A stretch of DNA of 8,437 nt from contig WJJN01000175.1 of the NCBI GenBank assembly GCA_014729735.1, forward strand, positions 1-8,437. Direction: 5' to 3'. How positions within the stretch are numbered: position 1 is the stretch's first letter; every line of letters begins with the position of its first letter. The notes under the pieces are model-generated. The model was given only the letters and a program-made list of their open reading frames with translations. It had not been told where the DNA came from and did not search any database. Shown in pieces: positions 1 through 6,848 of the stretch. This DNA comes from Candidatus Zhuqueibacterota bacterium. GTDB lineage: Bacteria; Zhuqueibacterota; Zhuqueibacteria; Thermofontimicrobiales; Thiofontviventaceae. A program made the translations under genes and the position numbers.

Positions 1-1315
1 GGTGATTTGCTTCAGAATATCCATCGTATTCAACGGTTTCATCTTCCAGCTCGATTCGTGTTCTTCCGAAATCATTTCCTGTGACAACACTTAATGAAAC
101 ATCATATTTCTCCGAATAAGGTACCGGGAATCGAAAAATCGCAAAATCATCTTCCTGGTCAAAGTCGAGGATGCCAAATTTCGCACGGGCACCATCATGA
201 TAATAATATAACCCGCTGTCAGCCGAGCAGTCATCTCCGGCGGTGGTGGCGATGCATTTCCATGAAGAAAAATCACTGCTGTACTGTGATAATTCGACGG
301 CATACGGCAATCGCTCGGAAACCGTCGGCAATGGTGGAAACGGTGCATGCGGTTCTTGCTGATACCAGTACGCAACGCTGGAAAACAAATCCGCCCTGTC
401 GTTATCGTGACCGTGCTCTATCGTCACCCGAATCGATTTTTTGAACGGTATCGGGTCAGGAATATGAAAGCGATACACCGTGGCTTTGGCGCCGATGCCG
501 AAATCTCTTTCCTGTATCGGACAACCATAAAATAATGAGTGCGACTCCCGCATCCCCCAGGCATCACAGAAATAGTCTTCGGAACCGGTACCGTGAAATG
601 ACGGATGTGTTTCACCATCCACGTAAATCATGTCGTCGCCTTCGCCCCACCAACCGGGCTTTGTATTCATGATGCTCAGGTTAACGCCGACATAATGCCC
701 TGCTCCCGCAGCATTCAGGAACAGATAATTTTGATGCGGTGTGCACGGCATCTCCTGGCGATAGTGCGCGTGAAAATAGGCAACATCATCATTCAATTTT
801 TCATGAACCTGATAATCGATGTAATAATAGAAAGCTGTCACTGCTCGGCGCCCTTCATTGGTGACCTCGATTTTGGCGGATTTGCGGAAGGGCATCGGGA
901 AAAAACAGTTGCGGGCTTTGCCATTGGCAGTCACCGTAAAAGGCAGCGAGGCATAATTCCGGTCGATGCCGTGTCCAACACCAAAGAAATCTCCTAATGG
1001 CGCTTCCACGCTGGGATGTTTTTCACCGTCCCAATACATCCGCCACACGATTTTACCGGAATAAAAAGGCTCTGCCGCTACCGTTATCCAGATGTGAGTT
1101 ATTATACCGGGTCCATTTATGTCGGCAATTTCAACAGCCTCGCCACTGGCAATGGATATTCGATCCAGGTTGCCACCGGTCGTATCGTAGCTGGAAACGC
1201 GATTCGCTGTAAATGATTTCATTTTAGGTAATTCATCGAATAGGTCGGTTGAATATTGGGAAAAGAGAAGAGTTTGAAGAATTATTACTATCAGTGGTAT
1301 CAACTTGAATTTCAT
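1..1315 (-). CDS. Secreted DUF2961 / GH172-family glycoside hydrolase, 3' end outside window
   Basis: An open frame of 438 codons runs from ATG at 1315 off the left edge with no stop. Residues 1-19 look like a Sec signal peptide (MKFK, then a hydrophobic run, possible cleavage LLFS|Q), so the enzyme is exported. The DUF2961 domain spans roughly residues 35-320. Its hallmarks are GPGIITHIW, WRMYWDG, APLGDFFGVGHG, WWGEGDDMIYVDGE and HGTGSEDYF. This family is now classed as GH172, with difructose-dianhydride and D-arabinofuranose-active members. The two glutamates I recall as catalytic in the Bifidobacterium enzyme are 21 residues apart; here E225 (GEGDD) and E246 (GSEDYF) have the same spacing, so the active site looks intact. 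Residues after about 340 look like an additional beta-rich domain that continues outside. GGAG nine bases before ATG 1315 supports this start; an in-frame ATG at 1330 is the alternative, with a TAA just upstream. The substrate is unknown. Confidence 0.9.
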   Translation of the reverse strand, partial: MKFKLIPLIVIILQTLLFSQYSTDLFDELPKMKSFTANRVSSYDTTGGNLDRISIASGEAVEIADINGPGIITHIWITVAAEPFYSGKIVWRMYWDGEKHPSVEAPLGDFFGVGHGIDRNYASLPFTVTANGKARNCFFPMPFRKSAKIEVTNEGRRAVTAFYYYIDYQVHEKLNDDVAYFHAHYRQEMPCTPHQNYLFLNAAGAGHYVGVNLSIMNTKPGWWGEGDDMIYVDGETHPSFHGTGSEDYFCDAWGMRESHSLFYGCPIQERDFGIGAKATVYRFHIPDPIPFKKSIRVTIEHGHDNDRADLFSSVAYWYQQEPHAPFPPLPTVSERLPYAVELSQYSSDFSSWKCIATTAGDDCSADSGLYYYHDGARAKFGILDFDQEDDFAIFRFPVPYSEKYDVSLSVVTGNDFGRTRIELEDETVEYDGYSEANH

Positions 1316-1382
1316 TTTGAAAAACTCCATTTGAATATGTATTTAATGATTATGGCGGGGGCTCATTCATGACAATTCGAAA

Positions 1383-1417
1383 GCTCCGGTTCCAAATGTT
1401 GAAGATGGAACCGGAGC
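1383..1417 (-). terminator. Hairpin terminator after cydB
   Basis: A perfect 12-bp inverted repeat (arms 1383-1394 and 1406-1417, GC-rich, containing GCTCCGGTTCC) encloses an 11-nt loop. It starts 9 bp after the cydB stop codon. On the minus strand the stem is followed by TTTCGAATTGTC, a weak T-tract rather than a full run. It could therefore be an intrinsic terminator of modest strength, or an mRNA 3'-end stabiliser. It separates cydAB from the downstream DUF2961 gene on the same strand. Confidence 0.6.
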
Positions 1418-1425
1418 CGTAAATC

Positions 1426-2454
1426 TCAATAACTGGCGGAATCAAGTTTCACTTTACCGCGGAATATCCAGTAGATACTGACTGTATAGGAGATAACCAG
1501 TGGAATGCCGATGATCGCGATGATGAGCATAATTTCGTGCGTTGTCGGCGATGATGCGGCATTGTAAATAGTCAGGCTGTTTGCCGGGATCGGATTGGAA
1601 TAAACGATATTCGGAAACATCCCCATTCCGAAAATAGCCAGCAGTGCTGCTATCGCGGCGCAGGATGACAGGAATGCCCGGAAATCATTTCCGCGCAATA
1701 CTTCTCTGGGAATATTGGCGATTGCCAGCATATTCAAAAACGGAAGAATGAAAAGCGGCGGATATTGCTTGAAATAACCCAGCATATGGGGAATATAAAT
1801 CAGCGTAATCATTGTTGTGGTTACATAGCACAGGATGAAAAATATAATCGTGTTGTTGATCCAGCCTCGGATTTTGTCATGAAGCTCGCCTTCGGTTTTC
1901 ATGACCACATAAATGGCGCCGTGCATCATGAAAACAGCAACGGTAGTAATTCCCACAATAATCGGATACGGGCGCAGCAGGCTCCAGAAAGATCCCACGA
2001 ATTCGAAATCCGAATCGAGCGGGATGCCGATAATTAAATTGCCTAGCGCGACGCCGGCAATAAATGCGGATAGGATACTGCTGAGGCTGAAACTGACGTC
2101 CCACATTTGCCGCCACCAGCCCATGGGTTGTTTGCTGCGGAATTCAATTGCCACAGCGCGGAAAATCAATCCAAACAGAAATATCATAAAGGCAATATAA
2201 AAACCGGAAAACACGGTAGCATAAGCCATCGGGAAAGCTGCAAACAGGGCGCCACCGCCGGTTACCAGCCATACTTCATTGCCATCCCACACCGGACCGA
2301 TGGAGTTGATCATGATCCGGCGTTCTTTGTCGGTTTTTGTCAATAGATGCAATGCGCCGACACCAAGATCAAAACCATCCAGGATCGCGTAGCCGGTAAA
2401 CAACATACCCACCAGGAAAAACCAGATTGTATTTAAGTCGAACGTAATATTCAT
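1426..2454 (-). CDS. cydB: Cytochrome bd ubiquinol/menaquinol oxidase subunit II
   Basis: This is a 342-residue polytopic membrane protein with about eight to nine hydrophobic helices. It is the second large subunit of cytochrome bd oxidase, which oxidises quinol and reduces O2 to water in the cytoplasmic membrane. Family hallmarks are visible: ILDGFDLG (residues 24-31), GPVWDGNEVWLVTGGG (53-68), ALFAAFP (69-75), and the C-terminal YNAASSPTT (297-305) with FRGKV near the end. D29 and D57 sit where E. coli CydB has D29 and D58. The length is slightly below the E. coli protein. The ATG overlaps the cydA stop by four bases (ATGA). A strong AGGAGG (2465-2470) lies inside the end of cydA, so the subunits are probably translationally coupled. 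I see no CydX/CydS-like mini-subunit before the hairpin that follows. Confidence 0.96.
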   Translation of the reverse strand: MNITFDLNTIWFFLVGMLFTGYAILDGFDLGVGALHLLTKTDKERRIMINSIGPVWDGNEVWLVTGGGALFAAFPMAYATVFSGFYIAFMIFLFGLIFRAVAIEFRSKQPMGWWRQMWDVSFSLSSILSAFIAGVALGNLIIGIPLDSDFEFVGSFWSLLRPYPIIVGITTVAVFMMHGAIYVVMKTEGELHDKIRGWINNTIIFFILCYVTTTMITLIYIPHMLGYFKQYPPLFILPFLNMLAIANIPREVLRGNDFRAFLSSCAAIAALLAIFGMGMFPNIVYSNPIPANSLTIYNAASSPTTHEIMLIIAIIGIPLVISYTVSIYWIFRGKVKLDSASY

Positions 2455-3800
2455 GCTCTTTGTCCCTCCTTTTCATATTCAAAATCCTCAGGACCATGTT
2501 GGATTTTTTCGTTCAGCAAATAAATAAACAGCACCAGTAGCAGCAGATAGATAATAGCGAACATGGTCAACGAAATCATGACTTCATTTGCTGTAACTGC
2601 TTTGGAGGTGGCTTCGGATGTTTTCAATAATCCGTAGACGATCCACGGCTGTCGACCCACTTCGGCTGAAAACCATCCAAATTGATTCGCAAGTTGCGGT
2701 CCGATAACGGATAATACGAAAATCCACAACAGCCATCTGTAATTGAAAAGTTTTCCGCGCCACCAGAGGAATAAACCCAATAGCGACAATCCGATCAATG
2801 CCATTCCGATAATCACCATTCCATGATAGGTTTGGAATACGGCATTTACCGGCGGTCGTTCATCCGGTGGAAAATTGCGCAGTCCTTTCACAGGAGCGTC
2901 CGGATCGCCGTGGAGCAGCAGGCTCAACAGTCCCGGCACTTCAATGCCATATTTTACTTTTTCCTCTTCTTCATCTACCCAGCCGAACAGATGGTAACCC
3001 GCGGCTTCATTTTCCGGATAAACAGCTTCAAAAGCCGCCATTTTCGCTGGCTGGTGTTCTTCCACAACAATGGCGCTGAAATGTCCGGTAATCAATTGGA
3101 AAATTGCAGCAAACGCGGCGACTACCAATCCGATCTTCATGGACTTCTGGGCAAATTCAGTATGCTTTTTCTTCAGCAAGTAAAATGCACTCACGCTGAG
3201 CACGAAGAAAGCGCCAGCCTGCCACGCACCGCCGAGTACATGACTCAACCGTTCGACTGTCGACGGATTGAACAGCATATCCCAGAAATTTAGTATTTCG
3301 GCTCTGGCTGCCGCTCCGGTCCCGACGATATGGTGACCGGCAGGAGTTTGCTGCCATGAATTGGCAACAACAATCCAGACAGCGCTGAAATGTGCGCCAA
3401 AGCAGACCATGATTGTCGAGAAGAAATGCGTCCGCGGTTTTACTTTGTTCCAACCAAATAGCAGGATTGCCAGGAAACCGGATTCCAGAAAGAATGCAAA
3501 AATGCCTTCAGCAGCCAGCGCGCTGCCAAATACATCTCCCACGTATCGTGAATACGTTGCCCAATTTGTACCGAATTGAAATTCCATGACAATTCCGGTA
3601 GCGACTCCCAGAGCGAAGATCAAGCCGAATATTTTCACCCAGAAATGCGTCATTTGGTGATAAACCTGTTTTTTGGTTTTAAGGTACAATCCTTCCATTA
3701 TAACGAGGATGATAGCCAATCCGATGCTTAATATCGGAAATATATAATGGAAAGAAACTGTGAATCCAAACTGGATTCTGGATAATAACAGCGCATCCAT
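2451..3800 (-). CDS. cydA: Cytochrome bd ubiquinol/menaquinol oxidase subunit I
   Basis: This 449-residue membrane protein is the haem- and quinol-binding subunit of cytochrome bd oxidase. The N-terminal SRIQFGFTVSFHYIFP carries H18, the expected haem b595 ligand. E98 and E106 in AAEGIFAFFLES match E. coli E99 and E107. H187 in RLSHVLGGAW and M328 in YHGMVIIGM fit the two axial ligands of haem b558. K253 and E258 in QPAKMAAFEAVY match the Q-loop quinol-binding residues, and GRQPW (382-386) is present. The Q-loop lacks the long C-terminal insert of the 522-residue E. coli protein, so this is the short-loop form, including an acidic DEEEE stretch at 276-280. The start is supported by GGAG six bases upstream. 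The first gene of the cydAB pair, it reads divergently from the plus-strand cluster. The cydCD maturation genes are not in the window. Confidence 0.97.
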   Translation of the reverse strand: MDALLLSRIQFGFTVSFHYIFPILSIGLAIILVIMEGLYLKTKKQVYHQMTHFWVKIFGLIFALGVATGIVMEFQFGTNWATYSRYVGDVFGSALAAEGIFAFFLESGFLAILLFGWNKVKPRTHFFSTIMVCFGAHFSAVWIVVANSWQQTPAGHHIVGTGAAARAEILNFWDMLFNPSTVERLSHVLGGAWQAGAFFVLSVSAFYLLKKKHTEFAQKSMKIGLVVAAFAAIFQLITGHFSAIVVEEHQPAKMAAFEAVYPENEAAGYHLFGWVDEEEEKVKYGIEVPGLLSLLLHGDPDAPVKGLRNFPPDERPPVNAVFQTYHGMVIIGMALIGLSLLGLFLWWRGKLFNYRWLLWIFVLSVIGPQLANQFGWFSAEVGRQPWIVYGLLKTSEATSKAVTANEVMISLTMFAIIYLLLLVLFIYLLNEKIQHGPEDFEYEKEGQRA

Positions 3801-3834
3801 ATTTTACTCCGTTTTATTGATTAGTGAATTTGTT

Positions 3835-3871
3835 ATCATATTGACGCGGAATGTAATGTGTTTGCTTACAC
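3835..3871 (-). promoter_or_regulatory. cydA: Possible cydA promoter with overlapping short palindrome
   Basis: On the minus strand TATGAT (3840 down to 3835) is a reasonable -10 element, about 35 bp before the cydA start. No good -35 lies 17 bp upstream. Instead, that position is covered by an imperfect dyad GTGT-N6-ACAC (3858-3871). A weak -35 under a palindrome would suit a regulated promoter, as is common for bd oxidases. The dyad has only four perfect bases per arm plus a central GC, so it could be chance. Confidence 0.25.
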
Positions 3872-3950
3872 GAAAATTTCAGTTCATGCGATCTTCAGAA
3901 AAAGGGATGCCCGTGTCTAGTTCGGCAAGCGAAATCGTACTATTTTTTAG

Positions 3951-3979
3951 TTGACATTGTGCATTAATTATTATAAATT
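3951..3979 (+). promoter_or_regulatory. Candidate sigma70-type promoter for the plus-strand cluster
   Basis: A perfect TTGACA -35 hexamer lies at 3951-3956. The -10 is ambiguous in AT-rich sequence: TATAAA at 3972-3977 (15-bp spacer) or TAAATT at 3974-3979 (17-bp spacer). Transcription would begin roughly 75-80 bp before the SDR start codon. The perfect -35 is the main evidence; chance -10 matches are expected in such AT-rich DNA. Confidence 0.45.
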
Positions 3980-4063
3980 AAATCAATTAAATAATAACAA
4001 AATACGATAAAAAATGCAAGCTAAATATTTTATCGGTTATTGACTTTTTGGGAGATCAGCTAA

Positions 4064-4720
4064 ATGCTCAAAAAATCCGTCTTACTCGCCGGAGCCACTG
4101 GTCTCGTTGGAAACGAAGTACTGAAACTGTTAGCCGAGCACGAACAGTTCGATCCGCTAGCAATTGTAACGCGACGACCGATTTCGATTCCCGAATCCGT
4201 ACATCAGCATCAGGTTGATTTTGACCGTCTCAGTGACTACAGCGAAAAAATCCGCGGGGATGTGGTCATAATTGCATTGGGAACCACACTTAAAAAAGCG
4301 GGCTCCAAAGAAGCATTTTACAAGGTCGATTTCAGCTACTGTTACGAAATCGCCCGACTGGCAAGAGATAATGGAGCTGCTCATCTGCTACTTATCTCCT
4401 CGATGGGCGCGGATCAAAACTCACGCATTTTTTATTCCCGGGTAAAAGGTGAACTGGAAGCAGCAGTTCAAAAGTTGGATTATCCTGCAATATCGATTTT
4501 CAGACCGTCACTGCTGCGAGGTGATCGAAAAGAATTTCGACTGCGTGAGGAATTTGGTAAAATATTCGACTCATTATTCTCATTCCTGCTGCCGGCGAAA
4601 TATAAATCGATTCACGCACGCACGGTTGCCAGTGCAATGGTGAATGCGGCATTACAGGATGCCGAAGGCGTCCGGATAATTGAATCTGATGAAATCAAAA
4701 ATATGGCAAAAATTAATTGA
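4064..4720 (+). CDS. TIP30/HTATIP2-like NAD(P)-binding SDR-family protein
   Basis: This 218-residue cytoplasmic protein has a Rossmann fold of the atypical short-chain dehydrogenase type. The nucleotide-binding loop GATGLVG (residues 10-16) follows the first beta strand. TRR at 36-38, at the end of the second strand, suggests NADP(H) rather than NAD(H). IALGTT (70-75) is the usual strand-4 region. ISSMGAD (111-117) supplies serine, and Y124-S-R-V-K128 is the YxxxK catalytic pair; FRPSLLRG (146-153) follows. These motifs match the TIP30/HTATIP2 group of small NAD(P)H-binding proteins, whose bacterial substrates are mostly unknown. GGAG at 4051-4054 supports the ATG. It is the first gene of the rightward cluster. 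I do not assign a reaction. Confidence 0.88.
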   Translation: MLKKSVLLAGATGLVGNEVLKLLAEHEQFDPLAIVTRRPISIPESVHQHQVDFDRLSDYSEKIRGDVVIIALGTTLKKAGSKEAFYKVDFSYCYEIARLARDNGAAHLLLISSMGADQNSRIFYSRVKGELEAAVQKLDYPAISIFRPSLLRGDRKEFRLREEFGKIFDSLFSFLLPAKYKSIHARTVASAMVNAALQDAEGVRIIESDEIKNMAKIN

Positions 4721-4729
4721 GATAATATC

Positions 4730-4742
4730 GAGGCTAAAATTG
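4730..4742 (+). promoter_or_regulatory. Shine-Dalgarno supporting a TTG start for the Nudix gene
   Basis: GAGG at 4730-4733 lies six bases before TTG at 4740-4742, ideal spacing, and begins ten bases after the SDR stop codon. The upstream alternatives, TTG 4680 and ATG 4689, overlap the SDR gene by 30-40 bases and lack a comparable Shine-Dalgarno. They would also add about 17-20 residues before the point where related Nudix proteins normally begin. Confidence 0.55.
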
Positions 4743-5207
4743 GAAAAGAAACGTCCGAGAACTTCTGCCAAAGCAATCATAATCGAAAACGGCAAGCTGT
4801 TTGTTCTAAAAAAGAAAGCCGCGAACGATATTTATTATGTTCTTCCCGGCGGAGGACAGCGTCACGGCGAAAATTTAATCGAAACATTGAAACGAGAATG
4901 CCTTGAAGAAACCGGTGCCGAAGTCGAAGTCGGCGATCTCGTATGTCTGCGGGAATATATCGGTGCACATCATGAATTCAGCGATGTGCATTCTCATTTG
5001 CATCAAAACGATCTGATGTTTTCCTGTAAGATTCTCAATGATTATACGACTGTGGAGCCGACCGAAGAGGATGAAGGGCAAATTGGCATGGAATGGCTGC
5101 CACTGGAATCCCTCGAACAATATAATCTGTATCCGAAAATATTACGGTCATACCTGAAAATTTACAATCCCGGAGAGGGGAAAACATATCTGGGAGATAT
5201 TAACTAG
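4740..5207 (+). CDS. Nudix hydrolase
   Basis: The product is 155 residues if translated from TTG 4740, or 172 from ATG 4689; the Shine-Dalgarno at 4730 favours the first. A complete Nudix box GX5EX7REUXEEXGU is present at 4851-4919, residues 38-60 from the TTG, with Gly, then E44, then the R52-E53 and E56-E57 metal-binding core. It follows YYVLPGGGQ, a classic lead-in. Nudix enzymes hydrolyse nucleoside diphosphates linked to another group (NDP-X) using Mg2+, and are typically cytoplasmic house-cleaning or metabolic enzymes. The protein begins RPRTSAKAIIIENGKLFVLKK, like many small bacterial Nudix proteins of unassigned substrate, and ends with the usual EWLPLESLEQYNLYPKIL region. It lies 19 bp after the SDR gene, probably in the same transcript. 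The substrate cannot be read from the sequence. Confidence 0.9.
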   Translation: MEKKRPRTSAKAIIIENGKLFVLKKKAANDIYYVLPGGGQRHGENLIETLKRECLEETGAEVEVGDLVCLREYIGAHHEFSDVHSHLHQNDLMFSCKILNDYTTVEPTEEDEGQIGMEWLPLESLEQYNLYPKILRSYLKIYNPGEGKTYLGDIN

Positions 5208-5289
5208 TGTGCGAAAAGAAGATCGCCACACTGTTCAAACCCATTTTCGCCAAAGAGAAACCAAAGGATTTAATATAAGTTGAAAGGCT

Positions 5290-5310
5290 CTGATTCATAA
5301 CTGAATCAGG
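5290..5310 (+). promoter_or_regulatory. Hairpin overlapping the methyltransferase ribosome-binding site
   Basis: A perfect 7-bp inverted repeat CTGATTC / GAATCAG (5290-5296 and 5303-5309) encloses a 6-nt loop. The right arm ends in the AGG (5308-5310) that serves as Shine-Dalgarno seven bases before the ATG at 5318. When folded, the stem would mask the site. Only the repeat is observed; any regulatory effect is inference, and the stem has just three G-C pairs. Confidence 0.35.
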
Positions 5311-5317
5311 AATAATA

Positions 5318-5878
5318 ATGCTCGATCATTTTGACATAATCGCTCCGATCTACGATAAAATACTGGATCATTCGGATCACGGTACACTTCGAAAATTATT
5401 GCAATTGCCGGAAAACGGATTGCTGCTTGATGCCGGCGGTGGTACGGGACGTGTTTCTTCGAAATTTCAGTCAGCCGGATTGAAAGTCATCATCAGCGAT
5501 CTGTCATTGAAAATGCTTTCGCAGGTTGATAAAAAAAATTCTCTGATTCCGGTGGCGGCGCATGCAGAATGCCTCCCGTTTGCCGATAATACATTTGACC
5601 GGATCGTTGTCGTGGACGCGCTTCACCATTTCTGCAGTCAGCAGGAATCGTTGGCGAATTTAATTCGGGTGCTAAAGCCCGGAGGAAGAATGGTCATCGA
5701 AGAACCGGATATTCGCCGGCTGCCGGCAAGACTAATCGCCATTGCCGAAAAAATTCTGCTCATGCGAAGCCATTTTTTATCTCCGCCGGAAATTGAAAAA
5801 ATTCTTTATGAAAGCGGCGTAAAGGCATTTGTCGAAGATGAGAACGATTTTGCTTCATGGGTGGTTGCCGAAAAATAA
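5318..5878 (+). CDS. Class I SAM-dependent methyltransferase
   Basis: This 186-residue cytoplasmic protein has a Methyltransf_11-type fold. Motif I is LLLDAGGGTGR (36-45), the SAM-binding glycine loop. D61 (ISDLS) is the acidic residue ending strand 2 that usually contacts the ribose. AECLPFADNTFDRIVVVDALHHF (83-105 region) contains the strand-4 motif, and LKPGGRMVIEEPD (119-131) is the post-motif region. The C-terminus ends soon after strand 7 with no extra substrate domain, so it is a minimal methyltransferase. It resembles the UbiE/COQ5-like superfamily broadly, but I do not see the specific signatures of a true UbiE/MenG, so I do not assign quinone methylation. The start has AGG seven bases upstream. 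It sits 110 bp after the Nudix gene and 51 bp before era. The target is unknown. Confidence 0.9.
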   Translation: MLDHFDIIAPIYDKILDHSDHGTLRKLLQLPENGLLLDAGGGTGRVSSKFQSAGLKVIISDLSLKMLSQVDKKNSLIPVAAHAECLPFADNTFDRIVVVDALHHFCSQQESLANLIRVLKPGGRMVIEEPDIRRLPARLIAIAEKILLMRSHFLSPPEIEKILYESGVKAFVEDENDFASWVVAEK

Positions 5879-5929
5879 AAAGAAATGACTCACAAAATTG
5901 TTGATTCTATTCATATATAAAAGGTAAAA

Positions 5930-6832
5930 ATGAACGAAAATACTGTTTCCGATTTTAAATGCGGATACGTTGCGCTGGTGGGATTGCCGAATGTCGGTAA
6001 ATCCACATTAATGAATAATCTTCTGCAAATGAAACTTTCTATCGTTACGCCCAAACCGCAGACGACCCGTCAGCGGGTGCTGGGTATTTTGAATGAACCG
6101 GACAAGCAGGTCATTTTTCTTGATACACCCGGGCTTCTGAAACCGCGTTATAAATTGCAGGAAGTGATGCTCAAAACAATCGAAAAAGCGGTTAGTGATT
6201 CGGACCTCATTTTGCTTATGATTGAAGCCGGAGAGTCATTGAATCCACGGGATATCGAATTGTACGATCAAATAAACGAAGCCGGGCGACCGGTGGTCCT
6301 GGTCATAAATAAAATCGACCGTATATCGAAAGCCAAACTGCTGCCGCTCATAGAAACTCTGCACGAACAGACCGGAATTCAAGATATCGTTCCCATTTCC
6401 GCCACCAAATTGGACGGGCTGGATCAATTGAAATCAACAATCAAGAAATATATGCCAATGAATGTACCATTTTATCCCCCGGAATACGTTACCGAGCAGC
6501 CGGAACGGTTTTTCGTGGCAGAGATTATTCGGGAAAAAATCTTCCAAAAATATGGTGAAGAAATTCCGTATTCTTCGACTGTGATCATCGATGAATTTAA
6601 GGAGCGGAAAACAGGCAAGGATTTTATCCGGGCGACGATTTACGTCGAGCGCATTTCACAAAAAGGAATTTTGATTGGGAAAAAGGGACAGGCACTGAAA
6701 AAAGTCGGACTTGCTGCCCGGGGAGAAATCGAACACTTTTTACAGCGCCAGGTTTACCTCGATTTACACGTCAGCGTCAAAGAAAAATGGCGCAGCAAGG
6801 AAAATGCTCTGCGTGATCTTGGCTATCACTAA
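5930..6832 (+). CDS. era: GTPase Era, 30S ribosome assembly factor
   Basis: At 300 residues it has the standard Era length and architecture. The N-terminal GTPase domain has G1 GLPNVGKS (18-25), the switch I region PKPQTTRQR (41-49) typical of Era, G3 DTPG (65-68), G4 NKID (127-130) and G5 SAT (157-159). The C-terminal KH RNA-binding domain covers about residues 205-290, with the GKKG loop at 250-253 and the LQRQVYLDLHVSVKEKWR segment diagnostic of Era. Era binds the 3' end of 16S rRNA and assists small-subunit maturation, coupling it to growth and the cell cycle. AAGG just upstream supports the ATG. All key residues are intact. The next gene begins only 16 bp downstream, so the two are almost certainly co-transcribed. 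Confidence 0.98.
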   Translation: MNENTVSDFKCGYVALVGLPNVGKSTLMNNLLQMKLSIVTPKPQTTRQRVLGILNEPDKQVIFLDTPGLLKPRYKLQEVMLKTIEKAVSDSDLILLMIEAGESLNPRDIELYDQINEAGRPVVLVINKIDRISKAKLLPLIETLHEQTGIQDIVPISATKLDGLDQLKSTIKKYMPMNVPFYPPEYVTEQPERFFVAEIIREKIFQKYGEEIPYSSTVIIDEFKERKTGKDFIRATIYVERISQKGILIGKKGQALKKVGLAARGEIEHFLQRQVYLDLHVSVKEKWRSKENALRDLGYH

Positions 6833-6848
6833 AAACACAGGGATTGAT

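Larger units (their letters stand above)
3801..4063. promoter_or_regulatory. Divergent intergenic region between cydA and the SDR gene
   Basis: This 263-bp stretch without a gene is very AT-rich between about 3940 and 4045. It must hold the promoter for leftward cydAB and for the rightward cluster. The ends carry the ribosome-binding sites: GGAG six bases before cydA, and GGAG at 4051-4054 nine bases before the SDR start. I found no clear FNR (TTGAT-N4-ATCAA) or Rex-like palindrome. A short plus-strand frame running in from inside cydA to 3954 has no coding signature. Confidence 0.7.

Noticed and set aside
94..1216. Several plus-strand open frames of 60-130 codons
   Set aside because: They are antisense to the DUF2961 gene, whose long open frame has all the family motifs. 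Their translations are rich in Cys, His and Arg and match nothing I recognise.
2823..3293. A 156-codon plus-strand open frame
   Set aside because: It lies entirely antisense to cydA, whose conserved residues run through it; its translation has no recognisable motif or ribosome-binding site.
3951..4010. FNR-type site in the AT-rich divergent region (TTGAT and ATCAA half-sites)
   Set aside because: Half-site-like words occur, but no pair has the required four-base spacing; the sequence is simply AT-rich.
5211..5250. Inverted repeat GCGAAAA / TTTTCGC after the Nudix gene, a possible terminator
   Set aside because: The arms are only 7 bp, the loop is 26 nt and no T-run follows, so it is not convincing as a terminator.
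5209..5283. GTG-initiated 24-codon frame between the Nudix and methyltransferase genes
   Set aside because: It is very short, its only upstream GGAG is about 13 bases away, and the highly charged peptide is not recognisable. Chance is more likely.
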